A DNA stretch of 64,000 nt from Eubacterium plexicaudatum ASF492 (GCF_000364225.2 NZ_AQFT02000001.1:3987501-4051500); one strand, 5' to 3'. Positions 23,225-33,870 are shown, counted from the first letter of the stretch. A program made the numbers and translations. The notes: generated by a model not told the origin, from the letters alone.

Positions 23225-25008
23225 TTATTCCTGATTTTCAGCTGTTTTTTTGCTGTTTACGGACGCCTGTTCCGTTTCCTGTATTTCTTTATTGTTTACG
23301 GACGCTTTTGAATCTTCTTCGGTGTTTTCCTTTGGCTCTTCCTCATCTTTTTTGGAATCGTCCTTCTCCGGTTTTTTCGAATCTTCTTTCTTGGAATCGT
23401 CCTTGTCGGTTTTTGACGGGTCTTTTTTGGAATTATCTTTCTTCGGATCTTCCTTCTTGGAATCTCCGCCTTCCGGTTTTTGATCCGGGTTTTCTTCGTC
23501 CGGATTTTCCGCATCTGGTTCTTCCTGAACCGGCTGAGCCGCAATCGTTGCCGCAGTTTGTGCCGCCGCATAAATAGCGCCTTCATTTTGTGTGGCGATC
23601 GCATTCTGAATATATGCCCTTGCTTCCTCACTGGCCGTGTTTGTGCCTACCACAATAATTTTTGGTGATGCACGATAATTGCTGTTATTAAATTCCTCAC
23701 GACTTTTTTCCACACCGTCTTCTTTTACAATCTTCCACAATCTGGCTACTTTCCCAACGTGTGCGGACTGCTGCACGGATACGTAACCTACGTTATAGCT
23801 TGCGGAACCCTGAATCTGTGTCGGAGGATTGTTCTCACTGACAATCTCACTTTCAAATATCACTTCCCGATTCGGACTTCTGGTCTCTTCTCCATATATC
23901 GAAAATGTAATAATGCCGCCGCTCGTAATTCCTTCGATATAAATCGGAGCATCCGTATTGTTTTTAAATTTCAGATCTTTGACCGTACCTGCAATAGCCG
24001 CATCCATCGACGGTTTTACGTAGTTAACGATCATCGAATGTGCATATCGTTCCGTAATCTTTAATTCCGCACGGATAACCGCATTGTACAATGTCGTTGA
24101 TACCTGACAGATGCCGCCGCCATATGTCTCGACAACCGTTCCGTTTTCATAGGAGCCTGCCAGTGCATAGCCATGCTCCGCATCAAACGGGCTGACTGCC
24201 TCATACACGGAAAATTCATCCCCCGGGTACAGCAGCGTACCGTTAATTCTGTTGCATCCGTTCGACACATTCATGGCACGCCCGGAGCTGGAACTGCTGT
24301 AGTTTGTCGAAAATGTACCGAGCACGTCTTTTACTTTCGAAAGCTGCTCTTTGGAACCGCGCGGCTGCACCACATCTGCGGTAAGTGCAAGCTCCGCTTC
24401 TTTTGTATCCCAGTCATTTGTAATGTATGACGCGATTGTCTTTGCAGACTGTTCCACATTCAGGGCAATCCCTTCTTCCCCTCCGGTAATTGTAAAGCTT
24501 CCGTTTTCCCGGACAAGTCCGCCGTCTACCGCTTCCTGATTCACTTTATCCGCATTGTCTGACAAATACTTTTTAATATCTTTTTCTTCCGTTGCAAACG
24601 TAAGATCCAGTTTTTTCGGTTCATGTTCCAGATCTTTTTTATCTTTATAACGGGTAATCAGACTGCCGCTTTTGCCAATCATCACCGCTTCGTCTACAAC
24701 GCCGGTGTTTTCCCATTCCACACCCAGCTGTCCTGCTGTCGCAGTAATGCTTTTATCGTTGATCGACAGTTTAAACTTTGTATTTTGTATTTCCTTTACA
24801 TAATCATTCACTGCCTGCATGGCTTCTTCTCCGCTCATACCGCCGACAGCGACTTCTCCGATGTAAATATTATCCAGTATGTTATCTCCCTGCTTCGCCT
24901 CCGCATATGCCTGATTTGCCGCAAATCCTGCCGTAAGAAGACCGATTAGCGCCAATGAACCAATGATACATTTTTTAAATATCCGTTATGCTGCGTTCTC
25001 ACTATCAT
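23225..25008 (-). CDS. VanW family cell-wall protein, frameshifted at start
   Basis: This exported protein of about 594 residues has two PG_binding_4-type repeats (residues about 50-230), the VanW domain (YSSSSSGRAMNVSNGCNRIN, GDEFSVYEAVSPF, YGGGICQVSTTLYNAVI, MIVNYVKPSMDAAIAG), a G5-like part and a long tail of Lys and Asp/Glu repeats (DSKKED, KPEKDDSK). The open frame starts at 24955 without a ribosome site. With one extra A at 24971-24976 it starts at ATG 25008 (AAAGGA site) as MIVRTQHNGYLKK plus the hydrophobic signal segment. The VanW core is linked to envelope functions, and the exact role is unknown. Confidence 0.88.
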
Positions 25009-25140
25009 CTGTTCCTTTCTTAAAAATTAATCCTTAATATTTTATCGCATATCACTGTTTTTTTCAAGCTGAATAGTCACGAATATATTTGACATCAACG
25101 TCTCTTTTCTGTATATTATACACGATATCAGCTTTTTTCA

Positions 25141-25318
25141 TTACACCAATGCAGCCACCAAAAGTGGAAGAACCATGGCAAATGCCAGCAAAATGCAGAT
25201 AACGGCTGCCGCCGTCCGTTTCTTTTTGGACGTATAAATGGTTGTTTTTGCTTTTTTGTTTTTGACATAGTACCCTCTTTCCCAGACCGGCTGTGGTCTG
25301 TTATAATATTTTGTTCAT
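25141..25318 (-). CDS. Small membrane protein, frameshifted
   Basis: Removing one A at 25309-25312 gives a 58-residue protein that starts at ATG 25318. It begins MNKYYNRPQPVWERGYYVKN, has a basic cluster (TSKKKRTAAA) and one membrane helix (VICILLAFAMVLPLLVAALV). Composition and the stop position support a real gene. I know no function. It is divergent from the gene at 25353, with only 34 bases between the two starts. Confidence 0.55.
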
Positions 25319-25352
25319 TTATGATAAACCTTAATGAAAGGATGCGAAAATT

Positions 25353-25946
25353 ATGCCATTAATGATTCTGCCGTTTATAATTATTCTCCTGTCACTGTTT
25401 AACCTGTTCCGCAACCGCTCCACACGTTCCATGAAAGACAGTCAGGATTCTTTCTGGGAAAAAGAACAGCGTGCAAACCGAACGCGCAAACAGGATATCA
25501 GTAATCTGGACTACATTCAACTCCCTCTGCACACCTTTCCAATCGGAACCTACGCCGACGACCGTCTGGCAGAGCTGGAACAGACACTGCAGACTTTAAG
25601 CAGCCGAAAAATACTGAACCTGTCAGGTATCTCCAATACCGACCTGAAACTGCAGTATGGTGCCGCCAATCTGAACATCTTATCTGACTGTGATGCGAAT
25701 TTTACAACACTTGCCAGAACACTGTCTGCCTATGGCGAACAGCTTGCCGCACTCGGCCACTGGCAGGAAGCGGTTACGGTACTGGAATTCGGCATCGCCT
25801 GCAAAACCGATATCAGAAAAAATTATACGCTGCTCGGCTCTCTGTACCGCGATCACGGTGAAAGCGGAAAACTGCAGGAACTGATCGAAACCGTACGCAG
25901 CTCCGATATGCTCCTGAAAGATTCCGTGCTGAAACAGCTTGCCTGA
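25353..25946 (+). CDS. Membrane-anchored TPR-like protein
   Basis: This 197-residue protein starts at ATG 25353 (AAAGGA site). One N-terminal hydrophobic segment (residues 2-18) is followed by a soluble helical region. Residues about 120-195 (LARTLSAYGEQLAALGHWQEAVTVLEFGI, NYTLLGSLYRDHGESGKLQEL) look like two or three tetratricopeptide repeats. No family name is certain. It is a lone plus-strand gene facing the exonuclease gene, whose stop is one base away, so both ends are tightly packed. Confidence 0.75.
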   Translation: MPLMILPFIIILLSLFNLFRNRSTRSMKDSQDSFWEKEQRANRTRKQDISNLDYIQLPLHTFPIGTYADDRLAELEQTLQTLSSRKILNLSGISNTDLKLQYGAANLNILSDCDANFTTLARTLSAYGEQLAALGHWQEAVTVLEFGIACKTDIRKNYTLLGSLYRDHGESGKLQELIETVRSSDMLLKDSVLKQLA

Positions 25947-25947
25947 T

Positions 25948-26679
25948 CTATGTAATATCTTCCGGCTTTGGAATTCTGCCGTATCGGGCAATCAGCCGGT
26001 CAATCTGCCTGGAAGCTTCGTTTTTTGTGAGCGTCTCCCAGTTCAGATTTAATACAACGTTATGATACTCTGCCAGCTCCCGCAGGTGACCGATCTGCCT
26101 GCCTGTAGCTGGCGACTGTTTTTTGGCCTTATAAATAAGCGGATACGGTACAAACACTTCCGGATACTGCGCCTCGTATTGCGACTCAAACAGTTCATAT
26201 AATTCCATTGCCGCCAGCGCATCATCCAATGCCCGATGCTGTCGTTCCCGCCGAATCCCATAACGGTCACATAAAATCGCAAGCGTTTTTTTCTCTCCCG
26301 GCGGCAGCAGCTTTTCGGCAATTTTCAGCGTGTCTATTCCCTGATGTTCAAACTCCTGGTTTCGGTTAAGCGCAGCCTGTTTTAAAAATCCGTAATCAAA
26401 AATGACGTTATGCCCAAGCAGCGGAAAATCCGCACAAAATGCGGCAATTTCCGGAAACACCTCATCCAGTTCGCGGCCCCTGGCAGCCATTTCATTCGTA
26501 ATCCCGGTCAGGCCGATCACTTCTTCCGAAAGTTCCAGATGCGGATGAATCATCGCCTGATAAGTCGCTTCCGTTTTTTTGTGTTTCACCCGTACCGCTC
26601 CGATTTCCAGTATACAATCCCTTCTGGCATTTAATCCTGTCATTTCCAGATCAATTGCCACATAATCTTCTATGATCAA
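25948..26679 (-). CDS. DnaQ-like 3'-5' exonuclease
   Basis: This 243-residue DEDDh nuclease has motif I YVAIDLEMTGLNARRDCILEIGAV (Asp and Glu), motif II HNVIFDYGFL and motif III HRALDDALAAMELYE. The N-terminal 170 residues match the exonuclease domain found in PolC or DNA polymerase III epsilon. The C-terminal region (SPATGRQIGHLRELAEYHNV) is a short extension often found in Firmicute homologues. The start is TTG 26679, overlapping the nth stop, which suggests coupling and a DNA repair context. Confidence 0.88.
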   Translation of the reverse strand: MIIEDYVAIDLEMTGLNARRDCILEIGAVRVKHKKTEATYQAMIHPHLELSEEVIGLTGITNEMAARGRELDEVFPEIAAFCADFPLLGHNVIFDYGFLKQAALNRNQEFEHQGIDTLKIAEKLLPPGEKKTLAILCDRYGIRRERQHRALDDALAAMELYELFESQYEAQYPEVFVPYPLIYKAKKQSPATGRQIGHLRELAEYHNVVLNLNWETLTKNEASRQIDRLIARYGRIPKPEDIT

Positions 26680-27308
26680 AGCTTCTTATCCCCTGCCTTA
26701 CATAAATCCTGCAGAAAACATTCTCCACACTTCGGGCTTCTGGCCATACAGATGCTGCGTCCAAACGTGATAATCTGCATATTGTATAAAATCCAATGAT
26801 CCTTCGGCAGAACTTTCATCAAATCCTGCTCTATTTTATATGGATCCGACTCTTTTGTAAATCCCAGACGGTTGGAAATTCGCCTGACATGCGTATCTAC
26901 AACGATACTTGGCTCATGGTAAATATTCCCACGTATCACATTCGCGGTCTTACGCCCCACACCGGCCAGACTCGTCAGTTCTTCGATCGAAGACGGCACC
27001 ACTCCTCCAAACTTCACCACCAGATCTCTGCAGCAGGCAATAATGTTCTTTGCTTTGCTGTGGTAAAAACCAATCGAATGGATATCCTGCTCCAGTTCCG
27101 CAAGATCGGCCTGTGCAAATTTTTCCAATGTATCGTATTTTTGAAACAGATCTGCCGTTACAATATTCACTCTGGCATCCGTACACTGTGCGCTTAAAAT
27201 GACCGCGATCAACAGCTGCCAGTCGTTGTCATGATTCAGATAGCAGAGCGCATCTGTTCCATAGGTCTGATCCAGTCTCTCTAAAATCTTAGCCGTGCGT
27301 TTTGTCAT
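26676..27308 (-). CDS. nth: Endonuclease III
   Basis: This 210-residue base-excision glycosylase/AP lyase removes oxidised pyrimidines. The helix-hairpin-helix with catalytic Lys (LTSLAGVGRKTANVI) and Asp (VDTHVRRISNRLG) are present, as is the iron-sulfur motif C-x6-C-x2-C-x5-C in CMARSPKCGECFLQDLC. ATG 27308 has an AAGGAGG site. It overlaps the exonuclease start by four bases. Confidence 0.97.
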   Translation of the reverse strand: MTKRTAKILERLDQTYGTDALCYLNHDNDWQLLIAVILSAQCTDARVNIVTADLFQKYDTLEKFAQADLAELEQDIHSIGFYHSKAKNIIACCRDLVVKFGGVVPSSIEELTSLAGVGRKTANVIRGNIYHEPSIVVDTHVRRISNRLGFTKESDPYKIEQDLMKVLPKDHWILYNMQIITFGRSICMARSPKCGECFLQDLCKAGDKKL

Positions 27309-27414
27309 GGGGTTCCTCCTTTACCGTATCATTCGTCAATAAAACCGATAATCAATATATACGAAAAAGAAGTGATTTTTTTGTATGTATTGCTGAAAAA
27401 AATGAAAAAAATCC

Positions 27415-27466
27415 AAAAAAAACCGTATCGAACCATTCCCATAAGGAAATAAATGGTTCGATACGG
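27415..27466 (-). terminator. Strong terminator after the MMPL operon
   Basis: The 15-base arms CCGTATCGAACCATT (27423-27437) and AATGGTTCGATACGG (27452-27466) pair perfectly, followed on the minus strand by eight T. It ends 12 bases after the stop at 27478. Confidence 0.93.
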
Positions 27467-27477
27467 CTTCGTTTTCA

Positions 27478-29682
27478 TTACTTGATAGCATCCGTACGGA
27501 AAATAAATTTTGTCGTTGCATCCATATGTTCCGGCGCTCCGGCAAACGTCCGGTAGTCTTCTCCGGCCCGCATCACCGCTTTGACCCGTTCCGACAGTTC
27601 CTTCACGTCTCCGTTATATGCATCCAGCATTTTTTGCACGGCCTTTTGATCAAATTCATCCAGACCGTCACACAGTTCATGCGCACCGTTACCCAGCTTT
27701 AACGCACCGTCGCCGATCTGTCCTGCACCATCCGTTAATTTTGCGGCGCCTTCTTTTAATGCCGCACTGTTTCCTGTCAGCTGATCCGCACCGGATACAA
27801 GCTGTCCAATTCCGTTTTTCAGCGCTGGTACACTATCCGCCAGCTGTTTTGTACCTTCGCTCAGCGCCGTTGTGCCGGATACGAGACTGTGTCCGCTTTT
27901 TTCATCTTTCGCTTCTATTGCCGCCGCTATCTGCCGCTTGGCGGATTCCGCTCCCGATACCGCCGCCGTCTGTGCAGCCTGTGTCGCCGCCATCTCGCAT
28001 GCTCCGGTAACCGCTTCCCCAACCGCAGAAGCTCCCTGACTTGCAATGCCGTCTGTAATGCCGTCTGCCAGTGCGGAAGACAGTCCGCCGTTTAATACGG
28101 CATTTGCAAAATATGCCGCATACGTCGTTTCCGTTCCCGGTACATTCGCCTGACACGCTTCTGCCGAATAACTCTGACCGGAAGCATCCGTAAAGCCATT
28201 TGCCGCATAATACTGTGCCAAAGCCGCAACGACGCCTTCCGAAGTCAGTCCCTGCGCCTGTATACCTGCCTGTATGCCGGTTCGAACCGTCTGCACGGCC
28301 GCGTCATTCGTCATTGTTTTTTCAAAATTCTGCACGGCCATCTGATAAATCGTCTCATACGTATCCGCGCCTTTCTGAAACTGTGCTTTGACCGTCCTGC
28401 CAACTTCTTTTTGCACGGCTGCCATTTCTTTTTCCGACATCTTTGTATTTAATGTCTGATCCAGCCTGCGTACTCCGTCGCTGATTGTTTTTGCACTTGC
28501 ATGCAGCGTGTTGACGCCGGATTCCAATACATCTGAACTGTCGCTTAACGTATGAATCCCGTCCGCCAGCCCGGATGCGCCGTCCGTATAGGCACCGATA
28601 CCGGACGCCAGCGCGTTTACTCCGTCGGAAAAACCATTCATACTGTCATTGAACGTATCCAGCCCGTCTGCAAGTTCTCCGCCCCCGTCTTTGAGCCGTC
28701 CCATCGCATCTGACATATCGTCAAGTGTCCGATCTAATTCACTGAAATCCAATCCGTCGGACAAATCACCGTCGGACAAAAGACCTGCCATAGCCGCTGT
28801 CACCGTCATTTCCAGTGAAAAATTTTCAACATCTGCCGTTACTTCCACATATTCCGGAAACTCAAAGCCATCGTCAAACTCATGTTCATCCGGATTCAGG
28901 CTCGCTTTCAGACCGGGCATTGCAATGCCTATGACCGCTATCTTACTGCCATCCGATAATATTCTTCCGTTATTTACCCGCACATTGCGGAACCCTTCAT
29001 TGAGCACCATGCCGGACACTACGGTAAACGGTACATAAATATCGGCTTTTGTACCATTGATCTTTGTTGTTGTTTTTGCATGATTTGTGTAATCAAAGCG
29101 TATCGTAACCTTTCCGCTCTTCCCGGCCAGATCTTTTGGATCGATCTTAGTTCCGTCCAGATAATACGTTACCTTTTCGGAAATCGGCATTTCTTTGTCC
29201 GTAGTTCCCCGGTAATAAATGTCCTGCCCGTTTGCATGCCAGACAATTTCCCTGCCATTCTGCGTAAATGTCTCGTCTCCCTTGACGTTTTCAATATTTG
29301 AAAGATCGGACACATCCCGAATTTCGGAATTTGCGGAACCGTTCTTCAGCCAGCTGCTTACAATCGTCTGATTCACCTTTCCATTTGCATCCGTAATCAG
29401 GTAAACAGTTTCTTCCTTTGCATCCGTACTTTGCTCCGTGTCCGTATCCAGCAAAGATACAAGCTGATCCGTCAATCCGGATTCCTGTTTCTGCGCATCC
29501 GTATCGTCTGCTTTTGCCGTTCTTTCCTCTTCTTCTATCCATGCATCTGTCGCCGACAGTTTACCTGTATGAAGGCAATATGCACCTATACTTCCTGCCG
29601 CCAATGCGACACATAATATTCCTGCTGCCATACGTATTGAAAATCTGTTTTTATATTTTTCTTTTAATTCCCTGTATTTCAT
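27478..29682 (-). CDS. YhgE/Pip-like heptad-repeat protein, MMPL partner
   Basis: This 734-residue extracytoplasmic protein has an N-terminal membrane segment (about residues 17-36) and a beta-rich domain (about 90-330, with IRFDYTNHAKTTTKINGTKADIYVPF). A long stretch with repeated GLxxLxxG or DGxxxLxxG units (GGGELADGLDTFND, SDGVNALASGIGAY, LADSVPALKNGIGQLVSGA, GDGALKLGNGAHELCDG) is typical of YhgE/Pip and MmpL-associated proteins that form long rods. It follows the MMPL gene by 18 bases. It probably works with it in export of lipid or peptide. No substrate is shown. Confidence 0.8.
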   Translation of the reverse strand: MKYRELKEKYKNRFSIRMAAGILCVALAAGSIGAYCLHTGKLSATDAWIEEEERTAKADDTDAQKQESGLTDQLVSLLDTDTEQSTDAKEETVYLITDANGKVNQTIVSSWLKNGSANSEIRDVSDLSNIENVKGDETFTQNGREIVWHANGQDIYYRGTTDKEMPISEKVTYYLDGTKIDPKDLAGKSGKVTIRFDYTNHAKTTTKINGTKADIYVPFTVVSGMVLNEGFRNVRVNNGRILSDGSKIAVIGIAMPGLKASLNPDEHEFDDGFEFPEYVEVTADVENFSLEMTVTAAMAGLLSDGDLSDGLDFSELDRTLDDMSDAMGRLKDGGGELADGLDTFNDSMNGFSDGVNALASGIGAYTDGASGLADGIHTLSDSSDVLESGVNTLHASAKTISDGVRRLDQTLNTKMSEKEMAAVQKEVGRTVKAQFQKGADTYETIYQMAVQNFEKTMTNDAAVQTVRTGIQAGIQAQGLTSEGVVAALAQYYAANGFTDASGQSYSAEACQANVPGTETTYAAYFANAVLNGGLSSALADGITDGIASQGASAVGEAVTGACEMAATQAAQTAAVSGAESAKRQIAAAIEAKDEKSGHSLVSGTTALSEGTKQLADSVPALKNGIGQLVSGADQLTGNSAALKEGAAKLTDGAGQIGDGALKLGNGAHELCDGLDEFDQKAVQKMLDAYNGDVKELSERVKAVMRAGEDYRTFAGAPEHMDATTKFIFRTDAIK

Positions 29683-29700
29683 CGTTTCTGCCTCCCTCTG

Positions 29701-31808
29701 TCAGACTGAAATCACATAATTTTTCCGATTTTTTTCATTTTTATTTACAAATCCGGCACTCGTCTTACATATTACCTTATCGAATATCATAAACATTGCC
29801 GGCAGGATAAATGCTACTACCAAAAGACTGATCATCGCGCCTCTGGCCAGCAGCACACACAGCGCACTGATCATATCAATGCTGGAATAAAGGCCGACGC
29901 CAAACGTAGCCGCAAAAAAGCTCAGCGCGCTTACAAATACCGACTGCAGCGAACTGTTCAGCGCATAAGACACCGCTTCCTGCTTTTCCGCTCCCCGATA
30001 CCTTGACTTTTTATATTTATTGGTCATTAAAATCGCATAATCTACGGTTGCGCCAAGCTGAATCGTTCCAATTACAATAGATGCGATAAACGGCAGCACC
30101 GTTCCCGTATACGAAGGGATTCCCATATTAATAAAGATCGCAAACTCAATCACCGCAACAAGAATGATTGGCAGTGAAACGGATTTCAGCACGATCGCAA
30201 TGATAATAAAAATCAAAACAATGGAAACCGTACTCACCGTCTTAAAATCCTTATCCGTAATCGTGATCAAATCCTGTGTACAAGGCGCTTCACCAATCAA
30301 CATGGCAGTTTTATCATACTGTTTGATAATCTGTCGAATGGCATCACATTGTTCATTTACCTCATCCGATGCCGTCTTATACTCCGAAGCCAGAAACATC
30401 ATCTGATATTTGCCGTTATCCAGCTTATTTTTATAGGTGTCCGGCATTATTTCTTCCGGAAACGCCGGTCCCAGTACGGAATCCATCCCAAGTACGAGCT
30501 TGATGCCTTTTACATCTTCCAGTTCCTTTAACATGGCTCTTGCCTGTTTTGCTTCCAGATTGCTGTCCGCAATAATCACATGCGTCGCACCCATCTGAAA
30601 ATCTTCTTCCAGCTTCGTATTGCCCATTACGCTTTCCAGATCGTCCGGCAGCGTACCGGCCAGATCATAATAGACCTGATTATGTGTATAGCCATACAGC
30701 GCAGGACCTAAAACAACGATAAACACAACTGCAAAAACCACGTATTTTTTCGTCACAAAATCTCCGATTCTGCCCAAATCCGGAATGATCGCACGATGCC
30801 TGGTTTTTTCTATTGCCCTGTCAAATACAAGAATCATCGCCGGCAATATTGTCACGCACCCAATGACACCAAATACAACCCCTTTTGCCATGACAATTCC
30901 CAGATCCAAACCGAGTGTAAATGTCATAAAGCACATGGCCAGAAAACCTGCCACCGTTGTAATGGAACTGCCCACGACAGATGTGACCGTATTTGAAATC
31001 GCATGTGCCATCGCGCGTTTTTTATCTCCGGCATACCGTTGCTGATTTTCCTGATAACTATGCCAGAGGAAAATGGAATAATCCATTGTAACCGCAAGCT
31101 GCAGCACCGCCGCAAGCGCCTGTGTAATAAACGAAATCTCTCCTGCAATAAAGTTTGTTCCCAAATTATAGACAATCGCCATCCCGATACTCAGCAAAAA
31201 GAAAAGCGGGATTAAAAACGAATCCATCGTCAGTGACAGTACAATTGCTGAGAGCACCGACGCAATCACAACATACATAACCGCTTCACTGTTGCATATT
31301 TTTTTAATATCCGCTACAACCGCCGACATACCGCTCAGCAGGCACTGCTGCTTTGTAAGTCCGCGAATCCGTTCGACCGCATCGAGCGTTTCATCTGCCG
31401 ACATTGAGGTGTCAAGCATGATGATCATCAGCGTAGAATTTTTTCTTTATTTTCAAATGCTTCCTCCACATCTTCTGGCAGCAGCTCCGTCGGCACAGAT
31501 ATATCTGCCAGAGAATCATACCAGAGAACGGTTTTGACATGGTCGATCTGTTCGATCTCACTCTTTAGTGCTGCCACATCTTTCTGCTCCATTCCCTCTA
31601 CTACAGCTACCGAAAAGGCTCCTGTTCCAAATTCCTCCAGCAGAATATCCTGCCCTTTCATTGTCTCAATATCTCCCGGTAAGTACGACAAAATATCATA
31701 ATTAATCCGGGTATTGATAAAACCGACTACGGAAGGAACCAACAGCAGGAAGCTGAGGATTAAAATCGGTATTTTGAATTTTACGACTCCTTTACCAAAC
31801 TTGATCAT
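29701..31808 (-). CDS. MMPL/RND-family transporter, frameshifted
   Basis: Restored length is about 702 residues. The start at 31808 reads MIKFGKGVVKFKIPILILSF. The frame then stops after FENKEKILR (31428). Adding one A at 31439-31444 joins KNSTLMIIMLDTSMSADETL. Two blocks of membrane helices, each with the RND pattern, surround large outer loops (for example ISFITQALAAVLQLAVTMDYSIFLWHSY and GTIQLGATVDYAILMTNKYKKS, the charged helix-4 motif). MMPL proteins export lipids, peptides or drugs by proton motive force. It lies in a TetR-MMPL-partner cluster, so induction by a toxic or membrane compound is likely. Confidence 0.88.
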
Positions 31809-31862
31809 GCTTTTCTCATCTCTTTCTTTTTTATTTCTGCACCGGTGTATATAGAAGTATAT

Positions 31863-31897
31863 AAAAAAGATTGAATATGAACATATTCAATCTTTTT
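31863..31897 (-). terminator. Bidirectional-type terminator after tetR
   Basis: AAAAAAGATTGAATAT and its complement pair around a short AAC-type loop, with T6 runs on both strands. It lies between the TetR stop and the MMPL start, only 55 bases before the latter, so the MMPL promoter must overlap or follow it. Confidence 0.85.
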
Positions 31898-31975
31898 TAA
31901 GTGTATCCATTTTTTTACATTCTTCATTTTGTGTGAAATCCAAAAGACAGATTTGGAAAATTGTATATCTGCCGC

Positions 31976-32541
31976 CTACAAATCTTTTAAAGCATCTTCC
32001 AGTGAATGGCTCATCATATACTGATACAGTTCCGCCAGCTCTTCCGCCGAAATTGTCATGCCGCTTTGAATCCATTCGATCAAAATAAACACCATAGACT
32101 GCCCGTAATACTGTGCCAGCCGCTTTGGTGTCAGCCACTCATATTTCGGCTGTCTGCAGGCGCTGTGTTCCATACACACCGCTTCCAGCAGATTTTGAAG
32201 ACAGCTTTGCGAAATACTGTTAAAAGAATTCTGCCCCTCCAGTCTGCTGACCTTTGTATAAAACTCTTTTCTTTCTCCACATTGATAAATAAAAACGTCA
32301 TCGCCTGCGTCGTTAATCCGCTGCGGATAAACGGCTTAATTGGTTCGATCAGATCATGATTGATAATCCATTCCAGCAGTTCATATTTATCCTGAAAGTG
32401 GTTGTAAAACGTCGTACGAATTACACCTGCCCGATCTGTAATTTCCTTAATCGTAATTTTTTCGACCGGTTGCTGACATGCCAACTCCTTAAAACTGTCT
32501 GCAAGCAGCTGGTCAATCTTCCGTTTTCCCTGATTGGCCAT
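31976..32541 (-). CDS. TetR family regulator, frameshifted
   Basis: This regulator of about 188 residues has the TetR helix-turn-helix (IDQLLADSFKELACQQPVEKI, TIKEITDRAGVIRTTFYNHFQDKYELLEWI). As read it goes out of frame after EKEKSF. Adding one T opposite 32260-32263 restores YTKVSRLEGQNSFNSISQ and the C-terminal TetR_C helices (CMEHSACRQPKYEWLTPKRLAQYYGQ, LIEWIQSGMTISAEELAELYQYMMS) to a stop at 31976. It is upstream of the MMPL genes and likely represses them. A short hypothetical gene precedes it. Confidence 0.85.
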
Positions 32542-32544
32542 GAA

Positions 32545-32901
32545 CTATTTTTCCTCCAGCTTATTCTTCCACAAATCCTCCGGTACCGGAATCATTTCCG
32601 TCGTTCCTTCCCTCCAGCAAATCAGCCGGTGTGTCTGATCTATGCGGCATACCCATGTATTATCATATATACCACTGATCTCCAGATCCTCTTTTCCAAG
32701 CAGCCATACTTTCTGTCCTTTCATCGTCAGTGCATGCACCTTTTCAAATACAATCGTACCCGCACTGCTGCGCTCCGGCTCATCCACGCTTACAATAAAC
32801 GCCAGCGGCACCAGTTTCATGCCATTCACTACAAATCCGTTTTCCAGACGGTACTGAACATTTAAAATATCCAGTGTTCCATTATCCATATATGCTGCCA
32901 T
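32545..32901 (-). CDS. Small hypothetical protein
   Basis: This 118-residue protein starts at ATG 32901 with a strong AAAAGGAGG site and begins MAAYMDNGTLDILNVQYRLENG. It has beta-rich segments (GFVVNGMKLVPLAFIVSVDEPE, VWLLGKEDLEISGIYDNTWVCRID). In the raw frame it is fused to the gene upstream (33162), but that is because of a lost T at 32957-32961. No family is recognised and no signal peptide is present. It ends three bases before the TetR start. Confidence 0.65.
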   Translation of the reverse strand: MAAYMDNGTLDILNVQYRLENGFVVNGMKLVPLAFIVSVDEPERSSAGTIVFEKVHALTMKGQKVWLLGKEDLEISGIYDNTWVCRIDQTHRLICWREGTTEMIPVPEDLWKNKLEEK

Positions 32902-32932
32902 AAAATCCCTCCTTTTCCTGCCTGCTCCATTT

Positions 32933-33162
32933 TTATTCATCAAATGCAACCGTAACAAAAAGCCTTTTGGCGTTTCCTTTACTTCCAGCACGGTTCCTTC
33001 CGTAGAGGTCAGACGTTCTCTGAATTTATAATTCGCCGACATTGCATATGCATTGCCGAGTGTGTAATAATAAGAGTCCGGCAGTTTTCCTTCCGTAACC
33101 GAAAGCACATCGCCTTCTTTCAAAAGACCTGTCCGCTCCATTTTAAACTCCATCTCACGCAT
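32933..33162 (-). CDS. Small hypothetical protein, frameshifted
   Basis: This protein of about 76 residues starts MREMEFKMERTGLLKEGDVL and contains GNAYAMSANYKFRERLTSTEGTVLEVKETPKG. It looks like a small beta-barrel. With one T added to the run at 32957-32961 it ends GFFVTVAFDE at 32933, and a well-placed ribosome site for the next gene follows. Without it the frame reads into that gene. The function is unknown. It begins seven bases after the DUF308 gene stop. Confidence 0.6.
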
Positions 33163-33168
33163 GTCGCC

Positions 33169-33754
33169 TTACTTCCCGTCTACTTCATATGCATCCACGT
33201 CAATCGGTTCTATTTTTTCAGCTGCATGTCTGATTGCCTGTGCCGCATGATACACAATAATCATAGCGGAAATTCCATCATATACGAGCGCAATGCCAAG
33301 CATACGAATCGCCAGCGAAACAACGCCAAACGAATCGCAGATGCAGACCACCCCAAACACACAGTTTAAAAGCGCAAGCAAAAACAGCAGTCCCCACTTC
33401 TCGCTGCCATTGCTCTTTGCTTCGGATGCCAGCTGAAAATCCCGCAGACTGTGTACGAGCAGAACAACGCCGATTACAATCGGCACAAGTGTCGCAATCG
33501 ACTCCGGCGTTATAAAAATCCACACACCAAGCAGTAAAAACAGCAAGCCGCCTGTAATCGACAACCCCCCCTCTGCCTTCTACAAAATAGCCGAATATAT
33601 AGACCGCACCCATAATTACAAGCAGCGCACCCAGCACCCGACAGATCAGTCCTGTGACTTCCATCGGCCACGCAATCAGAATACCGCCCAGCGCAACCGT
33701 AAGGAAAGCCGACAAATACGCCGCAATTCGAAGTTTTTTGAAAAATTCCTTCAT
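33169..33754 (-). CDS. DUF308 (HdeD-like) membrane protein, frameshifted
   Basis: This integral membrane protein of about 194 residues has six predicted helices, including LSAFLTVALGGILIAWPMEV, VLGALLVIMGAVYIFGYFVEG, SITGGLLFLLLGVWIFITPE, LVPIVIGVVLLVHSLRDFQL and WGLLFLLALLNCVFGVVCI. That is the DUF308/HdeD pattern, linked in E. coli to acid resistance. ATG 33754 has an AAGGAG site. Removing one G from the seven-base run at 33565-33571 joins the two halves, which otherwise appear as separate overlapping frames. The function here is unknown. Confidence 0.85.
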
Positions 33755-33870
33755 GTGTCTCACTCCTTCTCATTTCGTTCAAAAAGCATACTTATATCAG
33801 GTCATTATAGGTTATTTTAAGCCAAATGGCAAGCGATCTTTTACAAACCGGCGCAATCCGTACGATACGA

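Noticed and set aside
31428..31808. A separate small gene upstream of a shorter MMPL protein
   Set aside because: The two frames are the N-terminus and the remainder of one transporter, split at an A-run; neither is complete alone.
32545..33162. A single 205-residue hypothetical protein
   Set aside because: An excellent ribosome site and ATG at 32901 are inside; restoring one T at 32957-32961 ends the first gene at 32933.
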